This document shows, one piece after another, positions 46,221 through 54,077 of a DNA stretch of 64,000 nucleotides. A model generated the notes under the pieces. The model had not been told where the DNA came from. It was given only the letters and a program-made list of their open reading frames with translations, and did not search any database. Made by a program: the position numbers and the translations under genes. The DNA is from an uncultured Prevotella sp. (GTDB lineage: Bacteria; Bacteroidota; Bacteroidia; Bacteroidales; Bacteroidaceae). Positions within the stretch are counted from its first letter, which is position 1. The number at the start of each line of letters is the position of its first letter. The stretch is from the NCBI RefSeq assembly GCF_946407605.1, contig NZ_CAMJOS010000015.1, forward strand, positions 1-64,000, in the 5' to 3' direction.

Positions 46221-47462
46221 ATGAACACCAAGAGTCTACTGATTGTGTTGCTGCTGATGCCGCTGTCGATGATGGCGTGGCACAGTATCAAGATGCCCAA
46301 CATCAAGAGCCTGCAGGTCATTGCCAACGATGACTTTGAGGCGTTGCCCGTCATTAAACTGAGAAGTGCCGACCGCCTGCATATCAGTTTCGATGAGCTG
46401 TCGCACGACTATCATCGCTTTACTTGTCATCTGGAACCCTGCAACCCCGACTGGACTCCCAACGACGACCTCTTCGAGAGCGAATGGCTGGAGGGTATCA
46501 ACGACCTGCCCATCGAGGACTACGAGAACTCGCTCAACACCACGATGCTCTATACCCACTACACTTTCAGCTTCCCTAACCGTCAGACCAATGTTCGCAA
46601 GAGCGGCAACTATCGCCTCCATATCATCGACGACGACACACAGGAAGATGCTGCCATTGTGGAAATCAGAGTGGTGGAGCCGCTGATGAGCGTCAGCATG
46701 GATGTCAGCGCCAATACCGATATCGACATCAACGACAGTCACCAACAGGTTTCGATGAAGGTCTCGTTCAATGGCATCACCGTGACCCGTCCCGATGACC
46801 AGATTCAGACCTTCGTCATGCAGAACGGACGCGAGGACAATATGAAGGTGAACATACCGCCAACGGGACGAACGCCCCAGAACCTGCAATGGGTTCATTG
46901 CCGACAGATGATATTCGATGCTGGCAACGAGTATCATAAGTTCGAGCTATTAGACCCTACTCACACCACTTTGGGACTGGCCTCTGTGCGATGGGACGAG
47001 GCCACTCGCACCTGGCACGCTTGGCCTATGCCTTGTGAACCTCGGCCTAACTACCTCTACGACCAGGATGCCGATGGTGCCTTCCTGCTGCGCAACAGCG
47101 ATAACTACGAGGCTGAACGTACGTCAGACTATGTCTATGTGCACTACCGCCTTCAGCCCATCCGCTATTACGACTATGCCCACGTCACAGTCAACGGACA
47201 ATGGACCACAGAGTCGGCCGACACCTACCGCATGACCTACGACGAGCTTGACGAGGCCTATACGCTTACCATTCTTCAGAAGTTAGGATACTACAACTAT
47301 CAATTGCTGATGACCGATCTTGATGGCACCACCCATCCACTACCCGATGAGGGGTCGTTCTATCAGACAGAAAACCGCTATCAGACCTTTATTTACTATA
47401 AAGGCACCACCGACCGAGCCTGGCGACTGACAGGCTTCGAGGATGTGATATTCAAACCCTGA
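46221..47462 (+). CDS. DUF5103 protein, type IX secretion plug-domain family
   Basis: A 413-residue exported protein with a signal peptide (1-18). It matches the DUF5103 family, later assigned as a plug protein for the T9SS outer-membrane translocon: IKSLQVIANDDFEALPVIKL, HRFTCHLEPCNPDW, SEWLEGINDLPIEDYENS, and a C-terminal Ig-like region ending in YYKGTTDRAWRL. It fits the two T9SS-tailed proteins in the window. Convergent with the 826-residue regulator, with only 5 nt between stops. Confidence 0.85.
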   Translation: MNTKSLLIVLLLMPLSMMAWHSIKMPNIKSLQVIANDDFEALPVIKLRSADRLHISFDELSHDYHRFTCHLEPCNPDWTPNDDLFESEWLEGINDLPIEDYENSLNTTMLYTHYTFSFPNRQTNVRKSGNYRLHIIDDDTQEDAAIVEIRVVEPLMSVSMDVSANTDIDINDSHQQVSMKVSFNGITVTRPDDQIQTFVMQNGREDNMKVNIPPTGRTPQNLQWVHCRQMIFDAGNEYHKFELLDPTHTTLGLASVRWDEATRTWHAWPMPCEPRPNYLYDQDADGAFLLRNSDNYEAERTSDYVYVHYRLQPIRYYDYAHVTVNGQWTTESADTYRMTYDELDEAYTLTILQKLGYYNYQLLMTDLDGTTHPLPDEGSFYQTENRYQTFIYYKGTTDRAWRLTGFEDVIFKP

Positions 47463-47467
47463 AGATA

Positions 47468-49948
47468 TTATTTCTTTTCTTTCTCCCTATACTCCTGCGG
47501 GGTCATCTTATACTTGTGGAAGAAAGTACCCATGAAATAGTTGGGTGTGTGGAAGCCGCATTCGTTGGCTATCGTCTCCACGTTCTTATCCGTATTCTGC
47601 AACATCTGGGCACCCTGCTGCAATCTGTAGGTCAGCACCAGGTCACGAGGACTCTTGTAGATATCTGCCATCACGATGCCGTAGAACTTCACCACATCCA
47701 TGTTGGCCACGCTGCTCAGCTGACTCATGGTCAACTCGCCACGCATGTGATTACGAACATAAGGAGCCACCTTCAACATGGTGTCGACAAACTCGCGGCT
47801 CAATTTCATATTGTTCTCCTCTGACACCTGATGGAAGTCCTCAATAGCAGGCGATAACGGCTTCGTAAGACAGGACTCACAACGCTGTACGAACTGACGA
47901 ATCTTGCGGATGATATCACCCTCCTGATGGTTTCTACGCAGGCGCAGACGGTCGTTGCGCAGATAGAAGCCCAGATTGACTGACGCCATCATCATCAGGA
48001 TGATGCCAACAGCCCAGTACATACCCGTGGTGCGCCACCAAGGTTCGTTTACGTGGATATACCACTCAAAGGGCGTACCATCCCACTGGTCAGGATACAA
48101 CGACGCCTGAATCTCCAGCGTATAGTCGCCAGGCTTCAGACCCAGAATGGGGAAATGCAGCAAGCCCTGACGGTCCACCTTTCCCACAGTAGAGAAGAAC
48201 GAGTACTCCTGCCACTCCTCATAGTCGGGCAGACCTTTGATTCTCACTCTGTAGTAAGTCTGCAGTGGCCTGTAGTAGTTCAGCGCAGAGAAGGTGATTG
48301 ACACGGTGGTCTGGTCGCTGTTCAGGCTGATATCCCTTACCTGCGAGATGGCGCGGTCTATAATCACGTTATCGTCCATCGGCACATTAGGTTCTGCATA
48401 GTTGCCGTTTACCAGCAGACGAGCCATTTTGGGGAATAGCTTCGACTTATGCGGTGTGCTTATCTCGTAAAGGTCCTCGGGATTGAACTCTATCACGTGG
48501 TCAATGGCTTTCATGATGATGTGGCCATTGTTCAGCATCATCGCCTTACAGTTGTCAAACGACTCTGCTGGCACACCGTCATTCTGGTTGAAGCTGTTCA
48601 CAAAGAGCACCTCGTTGTCTGCATCGAAGAGGATGCACGAAATGCCGTTCGATGTGGCCACCCAGATCTGGTGATTACGGTCTTCAATGACGGAGTGTAT
48701 CACGTTGTTAAACAGGCCGTTACTCTTTGCAAATACCACAGGCTTCTCCTTGGCTTTCTTAAACAGATAGAGGCCCGTCATCGTGCCAATCCACATCCAT
48801 CCGCGACTGTCGCGATACTGGCAGTTGGCACGCTGACCCTGAAATTCTGTGATGTTCTGCGTGATGTCTGCCATCATGTCGTCATAGACCAACGACTGCG
48901 GGTTCGTCCAGGGATAACATTTGAAGGCAGGTTTCGTGGGACGTCCATAGAGCACACCTCTATTCTCAGTACCAATCCAGATGCCGCCCTGTTGGTCAAA
49001 GGCAATCATGTTACAGTCCGTCTCCACTTTCGTGCCATCGGCCATTGTGAGCTCTTTCACCCACTCCAACTCCTTGCTCTTGATGTCGTACACCCAGAAG
49101 CCATACTCCGAGGCCATATAAATCTTGTCCTCATGGAGAGCCAAGTTATTAATATGGTATGTGAACTCTGACACGGTGGTCCAGCTATGCTTTCGTGCAT
49201 CAAACCACATCATGATAGATTCCTTCTGTCCGTTTCTCACCTGGAACAAACCGTCGCCATAGGGAAGAATCACTGACGAGTTGGTATATTTCTTGGCAGC
49301 ATTGCTGTCATAGGCCTGCGTGCGATGTACCGTTTTACCCGTCGTGATATCCTGGCCCACCACTTCTCCGTTATCGTAGAAAGTCAGCAGGACACTATCC
49401 TTCACATCTAGATCCTGGAGGTTTCGTCCACTCAGCACCTCATAGGTCATCTTGCTTTCCACATTATATAGGCCTTTCGAGACGAGCATCCAGATATTGC
49501 CTTGAGAGTCAACAAAGACATCCTGCATGTGCTCGTCGCACCCCATGCTCTTCACCACGCTGTCCACATTCTGCACAAACTGTTCCTGAAACATGTCAAC
49601 GCAGGTCACCATGTAGGTGTTTTTCAGCCAGAGATGATGATGACGGTCGAAATACAGATGATAGTTTCCGCTATATGCAGGCAACTGATACTGATATTCC
49701 TCACGGGTGCCGATATGCGAGAAGTTGATACCATCGTAGAAATTCAGGTTGCCCAGCGTAGAAATCACCATACGTCCCGAACGGGTACAAACCACCTGCT
49801 GAGCGCTATTGTCAGACAGTCCGTTGACGGCGTTAATCACCCTATACGTCCTCTCTTCCATACCGTTAGCATGGAGGCAGGCCAGTAGTAGCAGTAGGAG
49901 TAATATGTTTGTTTTAAGTATTCTACCCATAGTTTTATGGAAATTCAT
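47468..49948 (-). CDS. One-component propeller/AraC transmembrane regulator lacking kinase and receiver
   Basis: An 826-residue protein (or 820 from the ATG at 49930) with a signal peptide, propeller repeats (NAVNGLSDNSAQQVVCTRSG, SRGWMWIGTMTGLYLF), a Y_Y_Y domain (about 560-645), one membrane segment (about 655-675), a 50-residue linker and an AraC-type DNA-binding domain (about 720-826; CGFHTPNYFMGTFFHKYKMTPQEY). Between membrane and DNA-binding domain there is no kinase or receiver. It thus links periplasmic sensing directly to DNA binding at the membrane. No target operon is adjacent. Confidence 0.87.
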   Translation of the reverse strand: MNFHKTMGRILKTNILLLLLLLACLHANGMEERTYRVINAVNGLSDNSAQQVVCTRSGRMVISTLGNLNFYDGINFSHIGTREEYQYQLPAYSGNYHLYFDRHHHLWLKNTYMVTCVDMFQEQFVQNVDSVVKSMGCDEHMQDVFVDSQGNIWMLVSKGLYNVESKMTYEVLSGRNLQDLDVKDSVLLTFYDNGEVVGQDITTGKTVHRTQAYDSNAAKKYTNSSVILPYGDGLFQVRNGQKESIMMWFDARKHSWTTVSEFTYHINNLALHEDKIYMASEYGFWVYDIKSKELEWVKELTMADGTKVETDCNMIAFDQQGGIWIGTENRGVLYGRPTKPAFKCYPWTNPQSLVYDDMMADITQNITEFQGQRANCQYRDSRGWMWIGTMTGLYLFKKAKEKPVVFAKSNGLFNNVIHSVIEDRNHQIWVATSNGISCILFDADNEVLFVNSFNQNDGVPAESFDNCKAMMLNNGHIIMKAIDHVIEFNPEDLYEISTPHKSKLFPKMARLLVNGNYAEPNVPMDDNVIIDRAISQVRDISLNSDQTTVSITFSALNYYRPLQTYYRVRIKGLPDYEEWQEYSFFSTVGKVDRQGLLHFPILGLKPGDYTLEIQASLYPDQWDGTPFEWYIHVNEPWWRTTGMYWAVGIILMMMASVNLGFYLRNDRLRLRRNHQEGDIIRKIRQFVQRCESCLTKPLSPAIEDFHQVSEENNMKLSREFVDTMLKVAPYVRNHMRGELTMSQLSSVANMDVVKFYGIVMADIYKSPRDLVLTYRLQQGAQMLQNTDKNVETIANECGFHTPNYFMGTFFHKYKMTPQEYREKEKK

Positions 49949-49975
49949 TCGCCATAAATGGTGATTTACACGCTA

Positions 49976-49983
49976 CAAAGATA
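49976..49983 (-). promoter_or_regulatory. -7 promoter element of the one-component regulator
   Basis: TATCTTTG on the minus strand, 27 nt before the ATG at 49948. Confidence 0.6.
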
Positions 49984-50036
49984 GTAAAAAAAATACTTTC
50001 AGCAAATAATTAGCAAGAAAAATGTGCAATAATAGC

Positions 50037-50070
50037 AAAAAAAGAGCCATCTCATGTCTGAGATGACCCT
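50037..50070 (-). terminator. Intrinsic terminator of tRNA-Pro
   Basis: On the minus strand the stem GGTCATCTCA/TGAGATGGCT with loop GACA is followed by seven T residues, 15 nt past the tRNA 3' end. Confidence 0.75.
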
Positions 50071-50084
50071 ATTTTCATGCTTTG

Positions 50085-50157
50085 TCGAGGTGACAGGACT
50101 CGAACCTGCGACAGCCTGGTCCCAAACCAGGAACGCTACCAACTGCGCTACACCTCG
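50085..50157 (-). tRNA. tRNA-Pro (anticodon TGG)
   Basis: The minus strand folds as a standard cloverleaf: acceptor CGAGGTG/CACCTCG, D stem GCGC/GCGT, anticodon stem CCTGG/CCAGG with loop TTTGGGA giving TGG, and T stem GCAGG/CCTGT with loop TTCGAGT. The discriminator base is A and CCA is not encoded. Confidence 0.95.
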
Positions 50158-50168
50158 TTTTGCGGGTG

Positions 50169-50176
50169 CAAAGGTA
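50169..50176 (-). promoter_or_regulatory. -7 promoter element of tRNA-Pro
   Basis: TACCTTTG on the minus strand, 11 nt before the mature 5' end. Confidence 0.65.
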
Positions 50177-50211
50177 GTAATTTTTTTGCACCCACACAAA
50201 TTATTTCGCAA

Positions 50212-51399
50212 TTATTTGATAATTCCTTGCTCAACAAAGATTTTCTTCAGGATGCCAACCGAACGCTCTACCTGCTCCTCGGTGTGAGTAGCCATGAGGG
50301 CGTAGCGTACCAGTGTGTCCTGAGGAGCACATGCGGGAGGAATAACCGGATTGATAAACACACCAGCATTGAAGGCCAGCGCTGTTACCAGGAAGGTCTT
50401 ATCCACATCGCGCACATACAGGGGAATGATAGGACTCTCGGTCTCACCAATCTCGAAGCCCTCTTCGCGGAAGCGCTTCAGTGCGTAGCGCGTTACTTTC
50501 CACAGTTTCTCAATGCGCTCGGGCTCCTCCTGCAGAATGTGCAGGGCCTCCATAGCGGCAGCAGTAGCTGCAGGCGTGTTCGATGCCGAGAAGATATAGG
50601 TGCGACAGGTGTGACGCAGCCAGTTGATGGTGTCCTTGTCAGCAGCGATGAAACCGCCGATGCTGGCCAGCGACTTCGAGAAGGTACCCATAATCAGGTC
50701 AACCTCGTCAGTCAGTCCGAAATGGTCGCAAACACCGCGTCCCTGCTTGCCGAACACACCAATGCCGTGGGCTTCGTCAACCATCACCGAGCAGTTGTAC
50801 TTATGCTTCAGCTCAATAATCTCAGGCAGCTTGGCCAGGTCGCCCTCCATAGAGAACACACCGTCAACCACAATCAGCTTGATAGCCTCCTGAGGCAGCT
50901 TCTGCAGCACGCGCTCCAGATCTTCCATGTCGTTGTGCTTGTAGTGCAGCTGCTTGGCAAAAGCCAAACGGCGTCCGTCCACGATACTGGCGTGGTCACG
51001 GTCATCACAAATCACGTAGTCATCCTTGCTCAGCAGTGAGGGGATGACACCCTGGTTTACGCTAAAACCTGTTGACAGACACAGACAATCGTCTTTGCCG
51101 ATGAACTTGGCAATCTCTTTCTCCAACTGTACGTGGAGGTCGAGTGTACCATTCAGAAAACGGCTACCAGCGCAACCGGAACCATACTTATCAAGTGCTG
51201 CCTTAGCTTTGTCTATAATGCGCTGATCACCGGTAAGGCCCGTATAGGCGTTAGAACCGAACATCAACACTTTATGGCCTCCCATCTCTACTTCAGTGCC
51301 CTGTTTGCCAGTAATGGCACGGAAATAAGGATATACCCCTTTTGCCATAAATTCCTGGGGTAAACGATACGATTTGTATCTTTCTTGTAGTTGTCCCAT
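50212..51399 (-). CDS. spt: Serine palmitoyltransferase, Bacteroides type
   Basis: A 395-residue PLP-dependent alpha-oxoamine synthase that condenses serine with a long-chain acyl-CoA, the first step of sphingolipid synthesis. The PLP lysine is Lys242 in GTFSKSLASIGG; VDEAHGIGVFG and DRDHASIVDGRR are conserved. The N-terminal YPYFRAITGKQGTEVEMGGHKVLMFGSN-type start (about 24-50) is that of the Bacteroides sphingolipid enzyme rather than BioF or Kbl. The divergent lipid kinase supports a lipid role. Confidence 0.85.
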   Translation of the reverse strand: MGQLQERYKSYRLPQEFMAKGVYPYFRAITGKQGTEVEMGGHKVLMFGSNAYTGLTGDQRIIDKAKAALDKYGSGCAGSRFLNGTLDLHVQLEKEIAKFIGKDDCLCLSTGFSVNQGVIPSLLSKDDYVICDDRDHASIVDGRRLAFAKQLHYKHNDMEDLERVLQKLPQEAIKLIVVDGVFSMEGDLAKLPEIIELKHKYNCSVMVDEAHGIGVFGKQGRGVCDHFGLTDEVDLIMGTFSKSLASIGGFIAADKDTINWLRHTCRTYIFSASNTPAATAAAMEALHILQEEPERIEKLWKVTRYALKRFREEGFEIGETESPIIPLYVRDVDKTFLVTALAFNAGVFINPVIPPACAPQDTLVRYALMATHTEEQVERSVGILKKIFVEQGIIK

Positions 51400-51433
51400 A
51401 TTTGTTTTTATAGGTTTCTCTAATTTCAGGCTG

Positions 51434-51441
51434 CAAAGTTA
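51434..51441 (-). promoter_or_regulatory. -7 promoter element of the serine palmitoyltransferase gene
   Basis: TAACTTTG on the minus strand, 34 nt before the ATG. Confidence 0.65.
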
Positions 51442-51536
51442 CACAAAATTCCGTAAAACGTGCACATTTTTTTTAATAAATGTTCTTTTTTTGTATTTTT
51501 TCCTGACCTACAGGCTGTTTTTTGCTATAAATGTCG

Positions 51537-51544
51537 TACATTTG
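51537..51544 (+). promoter_or_regulatory. -7 promoter element abutting the lipid kinase start
   Basis: TACATTTG ends 4 nt before the ATG at 51549. It overlaps the upstream in-frame ATG (51531), which therefore cannot be the start. Confidence 0.65.
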
Positions 51545-51548
51545 CACT

Positions 51549-52511
51549 ATGCAAAACGAAAAAAAGACGATAGTTTTCATTGTCAACCCCATCTCGGGAA
51601 CCAAGTCGAAGGCACAACTGCCCCAACTCATCGACCAGTGCATCGACCTCAGTCGATTCAGCAGCCGCATCGTTCAAACGGAGTATGCGGGTCATGCTGC
51701 AGAGATTGCCAAGCAATGCGTTGCTGACGGCATCGACATCTGCGTCGCAGTAGGTGGCGACGGCACCGTCAACGAGGTGGCTCGCTCGCTGGTTCATAGC
51801 GAAACCGCCCTTGGCATCGTGCCCTGCGGCTCTGGCAACGGCCTGGCGCGTCATCTCTGTCTGCCCATGAACATGAAGAAAGCCCTCGACATCATCAATC
51901 TGGGACAGACCGACCATTTCGACTTCGGTGTCATCAACGACCAGCCGTTCTTCTGCACCTGCGGCATGGGCTTCGACGCCTTTGTATCGCTGAAGTTTGC
52001 TGAGGCAGGCAAGCGCGGCCTCACCACCTATGTCGAAAATGTGCTCAAGGAAGGACTCACCTATAAGCCCGACACCTACACCGTTGAGGATGAATCGGGC
52101 ACCCACCAGTACAAAGCCTTCCTCATTGCCTGTGCCAACGCTGCGCAGTATGGCAACAACGCCTACATCGCTCCTGGCGCTTCGATGCAGGATGGTGTGA
52201 TGGATGTCATCGTCATGGAGCCCTTCAACGTCATCGAGGCCCCTACCCTCGCTGTCGACCTCTTTGCTAAGACGCTGGGCAACAACTCCCACATCAAGAC
52301 CTTCCAGGCGCGTAGCATCCACATTCATCGTGAGCGCGAGGGTGCCGTTCACTTCGACGGCGACCCCATCAGGATGGGCACCGACATCGACGTCCACATG
52401 GAGCACCTTGGTCTGAAGTGCATCATCAACCCCGATGCCGTAGAGGACGAGGCACGCCCCAACCGCATGGTCAACGCCATCAGCAGTCTCATGGACAAGA
52501 TCATCGTATAA
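51549..52511 (+). CDS. Diacylglycerol kinase/sphingosine kinase family lipid kinase (YegS-like)
   Basis: A 320-residue soluble lipid kinase. The N-terminal FIVNPISGTKSK and the nucleotide-binding GGDGTVNEV (69-77) define the DAGK catalytic domain; PCGSGNGLARHL and a C-terminal beta domain with VHFDGDP follow. Members phosphorylate diacylglycerol, phosphatidylglycerol or sphingoid bases. Being divergent from serine palmitoyltransferase makes a sphingoid or ceramide substrate plausible but unproven. Confidence 0.88.
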   Translation: MQNEKKTIVFIVNPISGTKSKAQLPQLIDQCIDLSRFSSRIVQTEYAGHAAEIAKQCVADGIDICVAVGGDGTVNEVARSLVHSETALGIVPCGSGNGLARHLCLPMNMKKALDIINLGQTDHFDFGVINDQPFFCTCGMGFDAFVSLKFAEAGKRGLTTYVENVLKEGLTYKPDTYTVEDESGTHQYKAFLIACANAAQYGNNAYIAPGASMQDGVMDVIVMEPFNVIEAPTLAVDLFAKTLGNNSHIKTFQARSIHIHREREGAVHFDGDPIRMGTDIDVHMEHLGLKCIINPDAVEDEARPNRMVNAISSLMDKIIV

Positions 52512-52521
52512 TATAAATAAG

Positions 52522-52725
52522 GTGTACCCTCTATTCGTTGCCGTTACTATGCAGTTAGCCCTCGTCATTACCATCCTTGTGCTGTGCGCCGCCTACGTTG
52601 GCTGGCGTCTCTACCGCAACCTCACGACTCCTGCCGACCCCTGTGCTGGCTGCGAGGGTTGCGAATTAAAGGACAGGATGTGCCAAAAACAGAAAAAAGG
52701 ATGCTGCTGCAGCAAAAATTCGTAA
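52522..52725 (+). CDS. Small Cys-rich membrane protein (FeoB-associated type)
   Basis: 58 to 67 residues, depending on whether ATG 52549 or GTG 52522 is used. One membrane segment is followed by a Cys-rich tail (CAGCEGCELKDRMCQ, then KKGCCCSKN) like the FeoB-associated Cys-rich membrane family. No feoA or feoB gene is present here. It sits 10 nt after the lipid kinase and may be co-transcribed; a metal-binding role is inferred. Confidence 0.7.
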   Translation: MYPLFVAVTMQLALVITILVLCAAYVGWRLYRNLTTPADPCAGCEGCELKDRMCQKQKKGCCCSKNS

Positions 52726-52754
52726 AATTATTTGGCAATATCAAAATTTAGTAG

Positions 52755-52762
52755 TACCTTTG
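52755..52762 (+). promoter_or_regulatory. -7 promoter element of tRNA-Cys
   Basis: TACCTTTG, about 44 nt before the mature tRNA 5' end. Confidence 0.6.
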
Positions 52763-52806
52763 CACCCGCAAAAACCGAAATGGTGCGTTGACCAACAGTC
52801 AGAATC

Positions 52807-52878
52807 GGTGCCTTGGATGAGTGGCTTAGTCAACGGTCTGCAAAACCGTCTACGGCGGTTCGAATCCGCCAGGCACCT
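52807..52878 (+). tRNA. tRNA-Cys (anticodon GCA)
   Basis: Acceptor GGTGCCT/AGGCACC, anticodon stem ACGGT/ACCGT with loop CTGCAAA giving GCA, T stem GGCGG/CCGCC with loop TTCGAAT, and discriminator T as expected for Cys. The D arm is weak, as is normal for this tRNA. CCA is not encoded. Confidence 0.94.
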
Positions 52879-52888
52879 CAGAGCAAAG

Positions 52889-52933
52889 TCCTGAAACCTC
52901 GATAAACAAAGGGTTTCAGGATTTTTCTTTTTC
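52889..52933 (+). terminator. Intrinsic terminator of tRNA-Cys
   Basis: The stem TCCTGAAACC/GGTTTCAGGA with a 13-nt loop is followed by TTTTTCTTTTT. Confidence 0.85.
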
Positions 52934-53030
52934 CCAGGAAGTTAAGAAATGCTGCGCAATTTGTTTCAATTATTTTCATAAGATAGTTTTTTAATTTAAG
53001 ATAATCTTTGGTAGTTAGCGGAAAAATGCC

Positions 53031-53038
53031 TACCTTTG
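53031..53038 (+). promoter_or_regulatory. -7 promoter element of fabD
   Basis: TACCTTTG, 42 nt before the fabD ATG. Confidence 0.65.
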
Positions 53039-53080
53039 CACCCGCAAACATTTATTCATCAACAAATTAAGTAGAAAGAA

Positions 53081-53968
53081 ATGAAAGCATTTGTATTCCC
53101 TGGACAGGGAGCACAGTTCGTAGGAATGGGCAAGGACCTCTACGACAACAACGCAACAGCAAAGGAACTTTTTGAGAAAGCTAACGAGATTCTGGGCTAC
53201 AGAATCACTGATATTATGTTCGAGGGCACGGACGACGACCTGAAGCAGACCAAGGTCACCCAGCCCGCCGTATTCCTGCACAGCGTGATCAGCGCTATCT
53301 GCATGGGCGACGCCTTCGACCCAAAGATGACTGCCGGACACTCGCTGGGTGAGTTCTCAGCATTGGTAGCTGCCGGCGCCCTGAGCTTTGAGGATGGTCT
53401 GCGTCTGGTCTATGCACGTGCTACGGCCATGCAGAAGGCTTGCGAGGCTGCTCCCTCGACAATGGCTGCCATCATTGGTTTGCCCGATGCTCAGGTGGAG
53501 GAGATCTGCGCTGGCATCAACCGCGAGGGTAACGTGGTGGTTTGCGCTAACTATAACAACCCCGGACAGCTGGTTATCTCGGGTAATGTGGATGCTATCA
53601 ACGAGGCCTGCGAGCAGCTGAAGGCTGCTGGTGCCAAGCGTGCCCTGCCCCTAAAGGTGGGTGGTGCCTTCCACAGCCCCCTGATGCAGCCTGCCAAGGA
53701 CGAGCTGCAGGCCGCCATCGAGAAGACTGAGTTCAAGACGCCTAAGTGCCCCGTTTACCAGAACGTGGACGGAAAGCCTCACACCGAGCCTGCTGAGATC
53801 AAGCAGAACCTCATCGCTCAGCTGACCTCTTCAGTACGCTGGACTCAGTGTGTGCAGAACATGATTGCCGACGGTGCCGACGACTTCACAGAGTGTGGTC
53901 CTGGTAAGGCTCTGCAGGGCATGATTGCCAAGATCAACAAGGAAGTGAGTGCTCACGGAATTGAATAA
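53081..53968 (+). CDS. fabD: Malonyl-CoA:acyl carrier protein transacylase
   Basis: A 295-residue enzyme loading malonyl groups onto acyl carrier protein for fatty acid synthesis. Catalytic Ser88 in GHSLGEFSA and His198 in AFHSPLM are present, with the N-terminal FPGQGAQ. A heptamer array begins directly after its stop. Confidence 0.95.
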   Translation: MKAFVFPGQGAQFVGMGKDLYDNNATAKELFEKANEILGYRITDIMFEGTDDDLKQTKVTQPAVFLHSVISAICMGDAFDPKMTAGHSLGEFSALVAAGALSFEDGLRLVYARATAMQKACEAAPSTMAAIIGLPDAQVEEICAGINREGNVVVCANYNNPGQLVISGNVDAINEACEQLKAAGAKRALPLKVGGAFHSPLMQPAKDELQAAIEKTEFKTPKCPVYQNVDGKPHTEPAEIKQNLIAQLTSSVRWTQCVQNMIADGADDFTECGPGKALQGMIAKINKEVSAHGIE

Positions 53969-54003
53969 GGTGAAAGGTGAAAGGTGAAAGGTGAAAGGTG
54001 AAG
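53969..54003 (+). repeat. GGTGAAA heptamer tandem array (4 exact + 1 imperfect copy)
   Basis: Starts at the base after the fabD stop codon. An inverted copy of the same array lies at 56343-56384. Confidence 0.9.
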
Positions 54004-54004
54004 G

Positions 54005-54048
54005 GACCCCGAAGGGGTCAAATAACCTAGCGTAGGGGCTTGCCCCTA
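54005..54048. repeat. Two short GC-rich hairpins upstream of the GH13 gene
   Basis: GACCCC-gaa-GGGGTC (54005-54019) and TAGGGGC-tt-GCCCCTA (54033-54048) are both perfect. There is no T run after either. Confidence 0.6.
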
Positions 54049-54077
54049 TGATAACCAAAAGTGAAAGTTAAAATATA

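Noticed and set aside
50212..51399. 8-amino-7-oxononanoate synthase or glycine C-acetyltransferase
   Set aside because: Same enzyme superfamily, but the N-terminal sequence matches the Bacteroides serine palmitoyltransferase and no biotin or threonine-degradation genes are near.
53969..54003. Heptamer arrays as CRISPR repeats
   Set aside because: Units are 7 nt with no spacers, and no cas gene is nearby.
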